Origin: Lepidonotus clava
Taxonomy: Eukaryota; Annelida; Polychaeta; Phyllodocida; Polynoidae
Length of the DNA: 64,000 nt
Reading direction: 5' to 3'
Assembly (NCBI GenBank): GCA_936440205.1
Contig: OW387149.1
Location: forward strand, 8,018,114 to 8,082,113
The notes under the pieces were generated by a model. The model was given only the letters and a program-made list of their open reading frames with translations. It was not told the origin of the DNA and searched no databases. The position numbers and the translations under genes were made by a program. Below, in pieces: positions 49,351 through 61,099 of this stretch; position 1 is the first letter of the stretch, and the number at the start of each line of letters is the position of its first letter.

Positions 49351-50815
49351 GTTTTCTTTAACGGGAACACCATTCCTTTGTTGACAACGACAACACCGAA
49401 TCTCTGTCTGGGAGCTCATTCAGTGTCATGAAGGCTTCGTTCTGGTCTCCTTGCAGGAGTATTGTCTCCTCATCTGGACAACCCAACACAATAATACTCG
49501 CTATAAAACTTATTCTAACACCATGACACTGACGACGTCTTGTCGTTAGACTCAACATGGGAAGGGTATTGGTGGCTCTTGCCACTCCCTCTCAAACTTA
49601 CCTTGGAGTCGCCAACAACTCGTTGGGCGGCTCCACCTGTGGTGTCGCCTCACGTGGCCGACACGTCAATCTTTCCAGTACTCTGTAAGGGGGACAACTC
49701 ATCAAAGAATTCTGTCACAAGCCAATCTAATGCTGGGCAATCTGGACCAAAATACTTGGTCATCTACAGTTACTCTAATCTTACCAGGGTAAACACCCTA
49801 GGAAGTGCTTGTTCCCTAGGGCGCCCCATGTGAATTGTTTCCAGTATAGACATTTACACTAATGTCCTGTACGAATAACGACTAAACAAAGAATTCTGTT
49901 ACAGCAAATCCAGTGTTGTACAACGCAGACCGGAATCTCTGGTCACCCATACATGAATCCACATGTGCAGTGTCAGTCCCCAACAGTTAATAGTATCAAA
50001 TAATACCAGAATACCAATACAGTACAAATCGCCCACACTCCAAAAAGCCTAACTTAAATCGGTAATGTCAACAAACCACTAGGCAGAAAAACCCTCTATT
50101 ATCGCCCAACCACGCGCGAGATAAAATGCTTGATCATGTTCGCCTAAACAATCCCTCCCACTAAAAAAAAAAAAAAAATCATATAGCCTGACACCTTTCA
50201 GTGCCAACCGTGTCACATTGCTTCATTTACATCACCCTAACATACCGCAGGACCTGGAAAAGATAATAAGTTTAGTACGCAAGGTCCTAGTTCTCAGCCC
50301 GCGTCCACCATCTTGGAACCAAAAGTAAACACTAGGCGGCCGCCCATGCTACCCGTTACAAAAATCACCAGCGAAACACAGTTTCTAGTTCCGGGGATGA
50401 CATCAACTTCCGGAATACGACAACGTGAAGGCGAGCTGAGAAAACTGTTGACGAAGTCCTGACCAACAATCTCCTTAAAATCTACGGGTTAGTAGCCTAC
50501 CTAACGTGCAAAGAACATTAAGAAGGAAGGTTGAACTCACCCGGTCTCGGAGCAGTCGGGATTGAGAGGCTGGCTCTACGAAGAGGGACGAAGGCCTGAC
50601 GACGAACAAGGAAGGCAACAGATCCCATAAGAACAGTCTAAAGAGTCCTGCAATCCTGGAGTTCCTGAGAAAACGATCCGGCCGAAGCCTCTTGAGTAAA
50701 TAGTATCTCTGTGGTATCCTGAGTTCTGTCTGGGAATTGATTGCAAAAATCACTAGGTGGGAATCACTCCGATAAAATTATGAAGAATCATTATGTACAA
50801 GGAAGTGCCGACGGT

Positions 50816-51544
50816 CTAACGGGGGGCTAAGGGCAGGCGGGCAATCACGCGGCCTAATGCCCTGGCCCACCGACGGAGGACACGGGCGGACGGCATATAG
50901 CCGTCCACCAATTCCCTAAAATCATTGATGGTCATTAAACCGTCCGCTGCGGACCGAGTCATATGCAGGGCTTGTCCAGTGTAGATAGTCGGTACACCGT
51001 ACCAGTCGTTCGCGCGTTGTACTTCGCGACCAATCTTTGGGGCGAGCCGATTAACCCATTTTTGAAGCGACCCGTCGCTGTCGGTGAGGTTCCAGCGACG
51101 GGCGTCGAATCCGGAGGGTGTTGCCAAAATAAAGGTGGATGAAATTGGATGGGATCGTATATTCAGGAAGGCTCTGTTGAATAGTTCGGAATAAAATCTC
51201 ACGGCTTCTTCGGGGCGGATAAACAGTGGAATGAACAGGTCCAGCTCCTGATCCCACGTAAGGATGTCCAGTAAGTTTGTCACTACAACTAAAATATCTT
51301 CTGGGTGAAGGACATGATGTGCGAAAGCAAAACCGGCCAACTCGGCGGTCGTTGCTTCGACGCAAGGATGAATCACACAGCTGTTGTCGGAATCCTTCAG
51401 GAGCAGGTCAGGGTAATCCTGAAGACCGGCTTCCCGGTCGGAGCAGAAAACTGCTACTCGGACCATACTTCTTCGTGAAAAGGATAAAGTGTTGCGAGAC
51501 AAAAGCAAAACCACGTCTGTCCTCTGTAAAACGACCGTCGGCAC
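50816..51544 (-). other. Antisense open frame inside the LTR element, SGNH-like
   Basis: A GC-rich 242-codon frame runs opposite to the LTRs. Its layout is ELAGFAFAHH, then PEDILVVVTNLLD, a long middle, then a tail of the form DFRELVDG...VLRRWARAL. This resembles the SGNH-hydrolase-like proteins I recall from transposable elements of marine invertebrates. The resemblance is in spacing and hydrophobic pattern, not in a full alignment. It may be captured cargo or part of an older element. Confidence 0.4.
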
Positions 51545-52800
51545 TGATTAAAATGACGTCAAAACGAGGCTAATTTGGGAAACCCCTTTTTGATCCAAAA
51601 GATCCAAATTTTGAAATCGGCTAGCATGATCAATCCATCGTATAATTTTTTACAAAATCTGTGCTAAACTAAAGTTTAGGTCCCCAACCAACATAATCAA
51701 GCAACAGAATTAATTTATATCGGCCCAAAATATCAGGTCGAACCATCAAACTTGCAAATTTGTTCGGAAGGGAAATTTGCCATCCGGGCGCTTCGCGCCT
51801 GGAGGAATCAAATCGAGGTCAAACCCTGGAGGGGAATTCTAGTCAAGCGTCCCGCTAAGTACACATGTACTAAGCATGACTGGTGGGCGCGCGACGCGGA
51901 TGGTAATATTTTCTAGACCCAACTGCATAATGTCGCTAGATTAGATGCAGGGACCTTGTATTTATTGTAAATAATGTTGTTCTAGTTGAAATTTGATTGA
52001 ACTTTGACACGCATTGTATAATGAACTTCGTTCGTTCAAAATGTCCGAATCCTCTGTATTGACTTATGTTGTGTTAACTTGTTCTAAAAATTGGATTCGA
52101 TGTGTACTTGTTACTCTTAAAAGGTTAAGACAACTTTACACTGTACATATGTTGAGTTCTGTTGACTTGTGTTACAAATTATAAATATCAGAAACTGTAT
52201 ACATATGTACTAAGTCAAAAACTGACTTTGTCACCTTAAGAATTGCGAATGATATTTCTTCAGCCTCTAAAACTGTTCTTACTGTTCGTCAACATGATTA
52301 TGTCATCATTTACTTACCATAAAATGATCATGGTTCATTAACACTTACCTCGTCACCTTATGCACGGTGTCACTATTCTTGGGCCTCAATCTGGGCTGAT
52401 CATCATTACTTTATCTGGTCACCTTATGCACGAGTGACACAACTCTTAAGCCCTAATATGAGCAGACAATGATAGGAAATCTTCCTAAAACCCTTCATGT
52501 TCATGAACATTTTCACTGATCTCAAGTCTTAACATAGACTACTGGAAATGTACTTATGTATTAAGTAAAACTGATCATATCTTTGTTTACAATCCTTGAA
52601 TGAACAAAAGAACTTGATTATCATCACATTGTGCTGAATGTACCACGAGAGTCAAGGCCACCCCACAACGGGTTAACAAATGTATCCAATCATCAAAATT
52701 GGGAATTCATTACATTTAAAAAAAAAAATATATATAATCTTCACTTGGTTTGAGCTATGTCGTCCACCTCCTTAAACTCAAACACCTGACCGCCGTCGAA

Positions 52801-53406
52801 TGTACTAATGGCTTAGTACTTTTAATATATTGTCATGTTATATAATCCAACAAGGATCAGGCTTAGCAAGTCTACTTCTAGTCTACTCTTAGAAAGAAAT
52901 ATCTTGCGCTCCTAGCGCCACCTGTTAACCAGTATAAAAGGTGTTGCAAAGTGAGGAGCAGTTAGTTTTAGTGAGAATGTCAGCTAAGTAAGTTTAGTCA
53001 AGGAGTTATACCTGGAGTAAGTACATCGGCTCCGTGTAACAGACTGGAGTTTACCAATACCCACTACCTCGGACATAGGATTGTGATAGAGCTGAGTACT
53101 AGAATGGTCTAGAAGGTGTTGGAGCAACTCGTGTTCTAAATGTGGTTGATTGCTGATAGGAGATGGGAGGTGGACTGATGAAGACTTATACATGGTGGCT
53201 TTGACTCGGGATGAGATGTTTACTGAATAAAAACCCTTTCATATTAAGAAGCTCCCTCATCGTTCATTTCTTTTGAACTATTGGGAAGTGGACGGACAAA
53301 CTTTAAAGCAGTCTGAATTACTCAGGCATTCTGGATAAACGACTCATGAAGACTTGGATATACACGAACATTACGCAGTCTTAAATCTAACATTAACAAT
53401 AGTTCA
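52801..53406 (+). repeat. 3' LTR
   Basis: 606 bp, same as the left LTR. It is followed at once by ACAA, matching the four bases before the left LTR. The segment just upstream (GACCGCCGTC) also occurs twice near the left end of the interior, at about 47,920 and 47,970. Confidence 0.9.
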
Positions 53407-53949
53407 ACAACATTAAATAGGGTATTCATAATGATGTTGTATAACATAACTTGGTATGTTTAATTTCTGATAAATATCCCAGGATTTCGATATTCCAAAG
53501 CTGTTTACAGTAGACTGAAAATCATGCAGTAATATGAATATGAACGACGTTAAAGATGGGAATTGTGATTCTGTAGTCCACTTGTACTCTGGTCGAACCA
53601 GTGCTTCTCTCCATTCCAAGTTTATGTCTGAACAGATAGGGGCCATATGGCTTCGGAGAACTGGGAGTGGGGGGGGGGGGGTAAGGAATGGGTCACTTGA
53701 GCCTAACATCACCACCCACAGTAGCTCTATAACCGAACAATGTTTAGCCTCTGAGACCGAGTTAAACTATTGTAATAGGCCAGTGGAAGGGGCCTACATG
53801 TTTCTCTCCAAATCTGTCCCCACTGAAATCTGGATGGGACGTTAGTTTTCACCTTTTTCTCTGGTTCCAGATTAAGTACTAACATGAGAAAAAGATTAAG
53901 TACTAACATGAGAAAAAGTTGTGCCAAAAAGCTATTTATTACCCGGAGA

Positions 53950-54297
53950 ATTTTAGATGTTCTTTCATTGGCACTGATCTGGGATAGTTTTACGCCACAT
54001 GGGTGGTGACCAAATCTATGAGATCTATGCCTATTGTTGTAGTAGGACCCAATGCCCGCTTTATAGTGCTGCCACACTGAGATATCATGTCATGGGCCCA
54101 CACAATACTCCAGTCACATTATACTGACACCAGGCCGACCAGTCATGTTTCATGGTTCTCACTTTATACCGAGTGCCAGGCAAGCAGTGACCACTACCAT
54201 TGTTAAAGCCTTCAGTGTGACTCGGCCAGGGATTAATCCCAAGATCTCCCAGACTCAGAGCGGGCACTCTACCAATTGAGCTACCGAGTCTCCCCAT
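53950..54297 (-). mobile_element. tRNA-derived SINE
   Basis: On the minus strand from 54,297 a tRNA-like head is visible. Its acceptor halves GACTCGG and CCGAGTC pair, the A box is TAGCTCAATTGG and the B box is near GGGATTAATCCC. A non-tRNA body follows, containing CGGCCTGGTGTCAGTATAAT and TAGCACTATAAAG-like motifs that I associate with SINEs of molluscs and related animals. The anticodon arm is imperfect, so this is a SINE head and not a working tRNA gene. It lies in the presumed catulin intron. Confidence 0.75.
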
Positions 54298-56660
54298 TTG
54301 TCGCCTTCTTATCTACAACATTCCTTTTCTAATAAGAAACTATAAGGCATGGCGTTTGTTTTTATTCTTTCATATTTTCACGACATGTAAAATAATTGAA
54401 CATATTTTTGTAAGATATTTTTATCTTCTTCCAGCTCCTAAAATAAATCTGCCATCAAAGAAACAGTTCAGCCAAGGAATGAAACATAACATCTTCTAAA
54501 ATTAGGAACCCTATCTTCCAAAGTCAGCATCCCAGTATAAATCTATGGAAAGACAGCGGGCCTCATAGCTAATGTTTCATGTGGGATAAAACGGGGATTA
54601 GCGTTTCAACAAGCCATGATTAAAGGTATTATCGTCGCTTCGTCTATAGAAGATTAAAGATTAAGCCTTAGACAAGCCACCTCTTAGATCACGACATGAA
54701 GGTGTTTTTGTGGGATGCTAGACGTCGTCTTCAAAGATGATAATGTATAACTAGGCGACACGTTTTTCCTTATTTATTGTAACAGTGGCCCTTATTTTCT
54801 CAACAGGCACTATATCAATATTTATCAAAGCCTATATTTGTTTACTGTCTGAATAGACATCCAAATAATTGATGTTAGCCTTATGATTACGTACAAAGCC
54901 CTTATATACAGTATTTGAATTGTGTACCAGTAAATGGTGCAAAATTGTGAAGAAAATGCGAGAGGAGGTTGCATAATTGACTTGCAGGTTCAAGGCTTTT
55001 CATCATAGAGGATAATTGAAGTTTATCATGTAATAGAAAACTATACATCTGTGAAGTCTGTTCATATCTTGCAGCATTTATAATTGATAGTTCTACACCC
55101 GTGCAACTGCACATTCTACTTATGTGTCATGAAGATGTTCATCTGCGTAAGATATAAATTCTTTGTGTAATATGTTACCATTTATGTGTCTATACTTTTA
55201 TCAGCGCGTGCAACCACACCATAATTATATCGTTATAATAAGCCACAAATGATTTGCAAGATAAAAGAATACATTCATTCGCACTGAGGGATGATGAGAA
55301 TTATGAATGATACCCCACTTGCAATATCGTTTATTTTTAAATTATGTAGTCTCGATCAAGTCTAAAAAAAGATTATAGGTACCCGGTGACCCAGAAAAGT
55401 CGTTCTTCCCCTAATTAGATACTGATATGAGAGAACAATTGGACTTAAAAGACAACAGAAAAAAACATATATATATACATTAACCACAGTAGTGCATTAT
55501 AAAACCCTCCAGTGTCAGAGATGGTGGTATGTAGGTGCCCCACACAGGAGTACAATGAATGGTTCCGACTCCTTAAGTCCCTTTTTCCTACTGCATTATC
55601 TCATGTTCCTCCAGTAGCCCGGCCACGACATAACACACATATCTGCGGAACGGAGACGGCCAAAAACGGCGCTTTGCCAAAAAGTAAGATAAATGACGGG
55701 AAAAAGAGAACGGATAAACACAAAAAGAAAAGGGGGGTAACGGATAGAGTGGTAAAGGATGACAAGCAGAAAAGTGTTTTAGCTGCTGAGGGTGAAGGGG
55801 TTTATGGAGAGGGGGGTTACTTAGCAGTTTGAAAATAAGCCCATCCCATATTGGGTATATCCTAGGGATGGACAAAATAACAGAATTAGGGTTACTGAAA
55901 TAGGCAAAAATTCTATTTGTTTTTCTGAATTTTATCAATTGACAGACTTTCAGGTATGGTTTGCCGGCCAATCAAAATGCTGTATTTTAGGAAAAATAGC
56001 GTTGGACATTGTAGGTTTGGCTGACAGGCTGACTCAAGGATGTAAGTTTTCAGATTTTTCTCTGATTTCAGATTTTCGCACATCATCACCGCAAATGATA
56101 ATTTTCAAAATTATTTTCTTATTTTCTTACATCAAGTTTCATAGCATTTTGATATAATTTCAAATTCTCATTAACCTTGACTTACATCCCTGTACACTGT
56201 ATACTCGAAAGGCCTATCAAAGTACCCCCCGCCATTCCACACAAGTTCCAACTAAGGCAGCTGGACTATGTAACGGGGTGGTGATACGGGAGGTGGGGCG
56301 GGGGATGAGGGCCTCCACAGCTTGGGGATTTACACTTAGGATATGGAAAAACAAAAATGAGACATCTTTGATATCCACCGAGCAGCAAATAGAGGGCATT
56401 GGTAGAGGGTCGGTAGGGTAAGAGATGTAAGGAGGAGGGAGGATCTTTGATTGGGTGGATCTTGGAAGAGGGAAAAATACAAGTACATTTGGTTCTACTC
56501 CCATAGGACGTTTTGATGAAACTAGTAGGGGGTACTGTACATATAAAGGGGGTGGAAGTTTCGTTTTTATGCTGGCAAGATATGATGGTCAAATAATTAT
56601 TTGGATTATTTTGTTAAACGCGTTCTCAATTTATTTGGTTAAAAAAATTCTTCTAAGCTG
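54298..56660. other. No recognisable gene (presumed catulin intron)
   Basis: A 106-codon plus frame at 55,512-55,832 with a Lys-rich middle and an overlapping minus frame are open, but have no family motif and no convincing splice sites. Confidence 0.4.
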
Positions 56661-56673
56661 ATAGTGTTCGAAA

Positions 56674-57017
56674 TTAAGGGTACAACCTGCACCAAGCATG
56701 TATGATTTTCAGGGTCCCAATAGCACGGAGAAAACTGGGAAAATGGCAAAAAAAAGAAATCCCTGACAGGGAAAACGCAGGGAATTCGCAAATTTTGCCA
56801 AAACACAGGGAGTTTCATTTGGCCAGGTTCTGAAATTCCTAATTCTCAAAATATTAGGGATTTCACTTTTTGTTGTTGGGTTGTCCAAATTTGTTTATGC
56901 TCGCAGAGGCTTTTAAACAACTTACTGGATATCACAGAGGGGAAAATTGCCGCGGGACAGGGAAATCTCTGAGAAAATACAGGCAATTTGAAAATGGAAT
57001 TTGCATTGGGACCCTGG
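56674..57017. mobile_element. Diverged CAGGGTACCAACC-family copy
   Basis: GGGTACAACCTGC at the left and TTGGGACCCTGG at the right. The interior (ACAGGGAGTTTCATTTGGCC, CTTACTGGATATCACAGAGG) matches the 62.2-kb copy. Confidence 0.7.
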
Positions 57018-57070
57018 ATTTTACTGAGTAATATTACTGGAATTTTCCATCCTTTTGAGCTCTTGCTTCT

Positions 57071-57230
57071 TGGACGTAGATGTAATGTGCAGTTGTTGCA
57101 GAGACTAGCACACATAGAGTCGACGGGCTATAAATTGAACTGGAGGCTGGGGCTCATCAAATGGTCTGAGTAATGATATTAGGAGGGATCCAACACGGGT
57201 CGGACGGACTCCCGGGACTGGCCACACATT
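57071..57230 (+). repeat. Exon-like duplicated segment, copy 1
   Basis: Matches 58,073-58,232 as a direct repeat about 1.0 kb apart. The core (from GTGCAG|TTGTTGCAGAG to CATCAAATGG, 71 bp) has one difference between copies and it is silent in the plus frame reading RLAHIESTGYKLNWRLGLIK. The flanks are clearly more diverged. A splice acceptor (GTGCAG) and a possible GTAATG donor frame the core in both copies. The LNWRL motif faintly recalls COMM domains, too weakly for a name. Confidence 0.5.
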
Positions 57231-57797
57231 TTTCCCGATTATTAAATGCTTTGTATTAAAAGTTACATACAATCTAATGGCTAGTTGCACACATTTTGAG
57301 GCCTTATCAACCTGATATACACATGATCAAACTCCTTTATTCTCCGTTTTTGTCCAGTGGATCATGTCGATAGTCCGATAAATCGGAGTCATAGGTTGTC
57401 CCAAATAGCTGAAACCAGCGAAAATGTGTGTAGAGAGTGAACAGAAGTCGCTGGTAACCAGCGGGGGGGGGGGGGGACACTGTGCGTGTTTGTGGTATTG
57501 TGAACCTGGTCGGAGAGTGATGATTCTCTCATAGGAAATGCCTTGAGAGTGTAGAAATTAGCAAAAAAAAAAGTCTTTACCTGGAGAGTGACGAGATGAT
57601 GTCATAATAATATTCTAAAAATAGACTGAAACTAGGTCGGGAATACCCCTTTCCCCCACTGGGCGCGGCCATATTGGAATCTATGCTTACACTCTCAAGC
57701 CAAACATGGTTATGACATTCAAAGGCGAATAGAGGCGAATACTTTGTCTATTGTTCTCTGTAACTGTCCAGTCAATAACCTTGATACTCCGATAAAT

Positions 57798-57914
57798 CTC
57801 TCTCTCTCTCTCTGTCTCTGTCTCCCTGTACCTGTCTCTCTGTCTTTCTCTCTCTCTCTCTGTCTCCCTCCCTCTCTCCCTCCCTCCCCTCCCTCCCCTC
57901 TCTCTCTCCCTTTC
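57798..57914 (+). repeat. (TC)n polypyrimidine tract
   Basis: Imperfect TCTC/CCCT run of about 117 bp, directly upstream of the possible exon at 57,917. Confidence 0.9.
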
Positions 57915-57916
57915 AG

Positions 57917-58013
57917 CTATTTAACAAGGTGGATAAGACGGAGCTTTTGGGTTCTTTAGAACCCAGCATACTTGATCTTGTTTCAGATACTGATTTGAAT
58001 ATTAAAGTGATAT
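57917..58013 (+). other. Possible exon after a long pyrimidine tract
   Basis: A 117-bp TC-rich tract ends CCCTTTCAG. The following sequence is open (KVDKTELLGSLEPSILDL), and a GTAAGC donor lies at 58,014. Neither phase (GTAAGC, or an earlier GTGATA at 58,007) is clearly supported by joining to the 58.1-kb segment; only the earlier one keeps its LLQRL frame. The protein is unrecognised. Confidence 0.25.
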
Positions 58014-58072
58014 GTAAGCGGGCTTTCTGGTATTTTACAGTCTTTTGAGCTAATGATAATTGTTTCTTAGCC

Positions 58073-58232
58073 TGGACGTAGACATAACGTGCAGTTGTTG
58101 CAGAGACTAGCACATATAGAGTCGACGGGCTATAAATTGAACTGGAGGCTGGGGCTCATCAAATGGCCAGGGTAATGATATTAGGGGGGATCCAACATGG
58201 GTCTCACGGACCCCTGGGGACTGGCCACACAT
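58073..58232 (+). repeat. Exon-like duplicated segment, copy 2
   Basis: Second copy of the 57.1-kb segment, with the same acceptor and GTAATG. It follows another exon-like stretch (57,917-58,013), so this copy could be the one still used. Confidence 0.5.
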
Positions 58233-60720
58233 TATGTTAATCACGTTTCCTCAGCCTAAGTCATAACCACATTAACACGTACATTCGCTAGGCGCACCCC
58301 TAAGCCTATGTAGGCTTACTATGACATGCTATTACTATCGTAGTGATAGTGGTATGTCATTCATATGGTGAAGATCAAACTTAAAGTGATAGCATGTCAT
58401 TCATAACTTAGTGTAAAAAAAAATAGTGGAGATCAAACTCAAACATTGAGGCTTAACTTAGCTTAAATAAGGAACTGACTCATATTATTATCATCTTACA
58501 ATTATAAGACTAGCGTCAAATCAATTTGCCATTGTATAGTATACCTACATGGACGAACACTGCATGTAAGTGATTGTGGTTAATAAAAAACAAAGAACAA
58601 AAACAAAACAGAAATCAAAAGCCTTCCACAGGAGGCCCAGATTTAGAGAAGTCAATTGTTTTACACAGATGTTGAAAAATAAATTCAGATATTTTCAAAC
58701 TGACGTTTATCATAAATACATTTTTCCAATAAACGACCACCCTTTTATCTTATACTCAAATATTGTGATGCTTCCCATGCACATGGGTGTAAATGTAAAG
58801 AGATACCCGTTAGTAGTCATGCCGGGTTTAAAACTTCTGTTATTCTGTTAATTATTTGTTTCCGTTCACTAACATAGAGACATTTTCTGTCTTAACCCGT
58901 CGGCCTTTTTTGCCACTGTTCCCTGGAAATTATGATTTTATAGATTAATATGCTCGGAATCAGCATGACTATTTTCTTAATGGCCTTTGAATCCTACACA
59001 ATTTCCAAACCTTTTTCCCTTTTTCCAAACCACAAGGTATCCATGAATTCACCAAGAAAGAATCACTATGTAAAATGAAAATGTTCGAAAACATAATTAA
59101 AAGACTCAAATTAGCAATGAGTGGCCAAAACGTATTCTGCCATTGTGTACTCTCTGGAAAACTGGCAGAAAAGAGTATTTCTGTCCAATCACATACCGCA
59201 TTTTGTACGCTGCCAAAGGAGTAAATCTATTTATTTATCAGCTGTTGGTGTTTAAAACAACATAATTAACAAGTTTATTTTGCGTTGTCTCTTTTATCTA
59301 TCCACTCAGTAAATTATGGTGAAGTGTTTTCTGAACATGACTGACTGTTGAAATGTTGCCTTCAAATTTGAAAACGGACCTTTAATAAATAGTTAATCAA
59401 ATATATCAAATTCTTAAGCATATTTAAAATCAGCCAGAGAGTATTTTATCATCTGCTTTTTGCTGTACTGTTAAAGTGTTAAGTATGTCCATATTCAGAC
59501 TCTTTGGTAAATGGATACCCATTAACGTGAATTATTCAATTTGGCTTCCACCATTTATCTGTTTCTCTCGGGTTCAGACTCGAATTGCTTTCGAACTTAT
59601 TGATTTTTCAAAGATCATTTATTTATCAGTTTACTGTACGGAATGAGATTTAGTCATTGGAACACAAAGGTCAGTCGATCAATAGGGATCTCTGTCAACA
59701 AAATAAACTATAAAGTTGATGCTTCTTGACAAGCTACAATAATTGATATATCAGGCCAGGCTAAAAAATGTATTCCTGTGGATTGACTGGCTTAGCCAGT
59801 CAGGTGGTCGAAATAGTTTTTTTTCTTATTTTCAAAAATGAAATGTCGATATTTTTTTCTTCTAATTTTCAAAATAAAATGTCGATAGGTTTTTAACAGA
59901 AAATGTTAATAACAACATTTGAAAAAAGAAAGAGAAAGCTCTTCAGTTAGCTCTAAATCAAGTTACAAAATACTCTGTCTTAAAGCAGAACAATTTTTGA
60001 AATCAAAATTTCATGAGAGAAAAGTTAGGTCTATATAGGCATTTCCAACCTCATACCTCAGTATCAATCAAATTTGAAAAGGTATGAATAAAAAAAGAAA
60101 TCGGGAAAAATATTACAAAAACCATTCTTCAAAGTCTGCTTTTCAGAAGTCCAGCCGTATTATCCCCTAACACTGGAGTCCCAGACATTGGCCTTGCAGT
60201 GACTATTGTCAGTGAAATACCAAAGCCCTTTGAGTCAGGGTCACCAGGGTCAGGGGTCAGGGGTCAGGGTTCAACCCCCACACAGAACCTGCACCAGATA
60301 GGGCATTTCTAGGCATTTGAAAAATATTAGGAAAAACTGAAAGAAAAAACTGAAAAGAATGATCATTTTAGGGGAAAAAAAAGAAAAAAAAGTTTAGATT
60401 TAGGAACTGGAGTAAGGTTATAGATGGTGTTAACAGTTTGAGAGACCTAAGGTGCACCTTTAATTTAGGGCGCCCACGAAAAGTCAAAACATGTTTTAAA
60501 CTGATTTTCTCAAATTCAGGGCCTCTTAATTTTCAGGGCCACATTTTTCTTGTTGGAGGAATTAAAAGGTCTTAAATTTAATCTGATATCAAAATGGAAA
60601 TCCGCCTATAGAGTGAGCAAATACTGCTTTCTGCTGATTGTCTGTACATCAAACCTTAGGCCAAGAAAAGTTACTTTACACTAGGCAAATTGCTCTTCAA
60701 TTTGCTGAACATACTGGACT
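58233..60720. other. No recognisable gene
   Basis: 58,330-58,450 has a diverged tandem pair (ATGTCATTCATA, GATCAAACT). An acceptor-like TTTTCAG at about 60,147 precedes an open run ending in a (GGGTCAG)n repeat at 60,235-60,275. Nothing else stands out. Confidence 0.45.
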
Positions 60721-61085
60721 TTAATTCTCCCAACCACAGATAGCCAGTTTTGTGAATTTAACCTGCAGGTTATCCTCAAACAGGATGCATGCTGGGTAAT
60801 AGGTCGAACTCTTGACTTTACTATAGTATATACATATTCATAAATTGTATCATTATTTGTAAATTAACATTTGGAAAAACTAGCTATCGATATCTTTTGA
60901 ATTAGTATCCAGATACATCAATATTTCAAGAGTTGTTCGAGAATTCATTCATCATAAATTGATATATAACAATTATTTGTACATTTTCTATAGTTTTTCC
61001 AGAGATTTTGTCGACAAAAACAGTCAAAATTAGCCTGCAGGTGTCTAAAATACAGTTATTCAGCTATCCGTGGTAGGGGGAATTG
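60721..61085. mobile_element. MITE E3, AATTCTCCCAACCACAGATA ends
   Basis: Best-preserved copy of family E: left TTAATTCTCCCAACCACAGA, right GCTATCCGTGGTAGGGGGAA. CCTGCAGGTTA and TAGCCTGCAGGT lie inside. Confidence 0.8.
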
Positions 61086-61099
61086 GGTTTTGTGAAGAA

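Larger units (their letters stand above)
47246..53406 (+). mobile_element. Very young LTR element, non-autonomous, with antisense coding-like interior
   Basis: Two direct 606-bp LTRs (47,246-47,851 and 52,801-53,406) start TGTACTAATGG and end AATAGTTCA. By eye they differ at about one position. A 4-bp target duplication ACAA flanks the element. Directly after the left LTR comes TTTGGTGGAGAACCCGGG, a plausible primer-binding site, so the element reads left to right, the same direction as the catulin gene. The interior shows no recognisable gag, protease, RT or integrase on the plus strand and contains antisense coding-like segments instead. The family cannot be set without pol. It looks like a recently inserted, deletion- or replacement-derived non-autonomous copy. 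The near-identity of the LTRs indicates very recent insertion. Confidence 0.9.

Noticed and set aside
47429-53193. Identical 69-codon minus frames at 47,429-47,638 and 52,984-53,193
   Set aside because: They lie in the two LTRs and repeat only because the LTRs do.
54225-54297. tRNA gene
   Set aside because: The acceptor and A/B boxes are there, but the anticodon stem mismatches and a SINE body follows; it is the head of a SINE.
55512-55832. 106-codon plus frame with a Lys-rich middle
   Set aside because: Overlaps an equally open minus frame; no family motif, and the splice sites are not convincing.
57071-58232. Naming the duplicated segment as a COMM-domain (COMMD) exon
   Set aside because: Only a short LNWRL-type match; too weak for a family call.
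60147-60305. Open run after TTTTCAG, possible exon
   Set aside because: No donor in a sensible place, and the second half is a GGGTCAG simple repeat.
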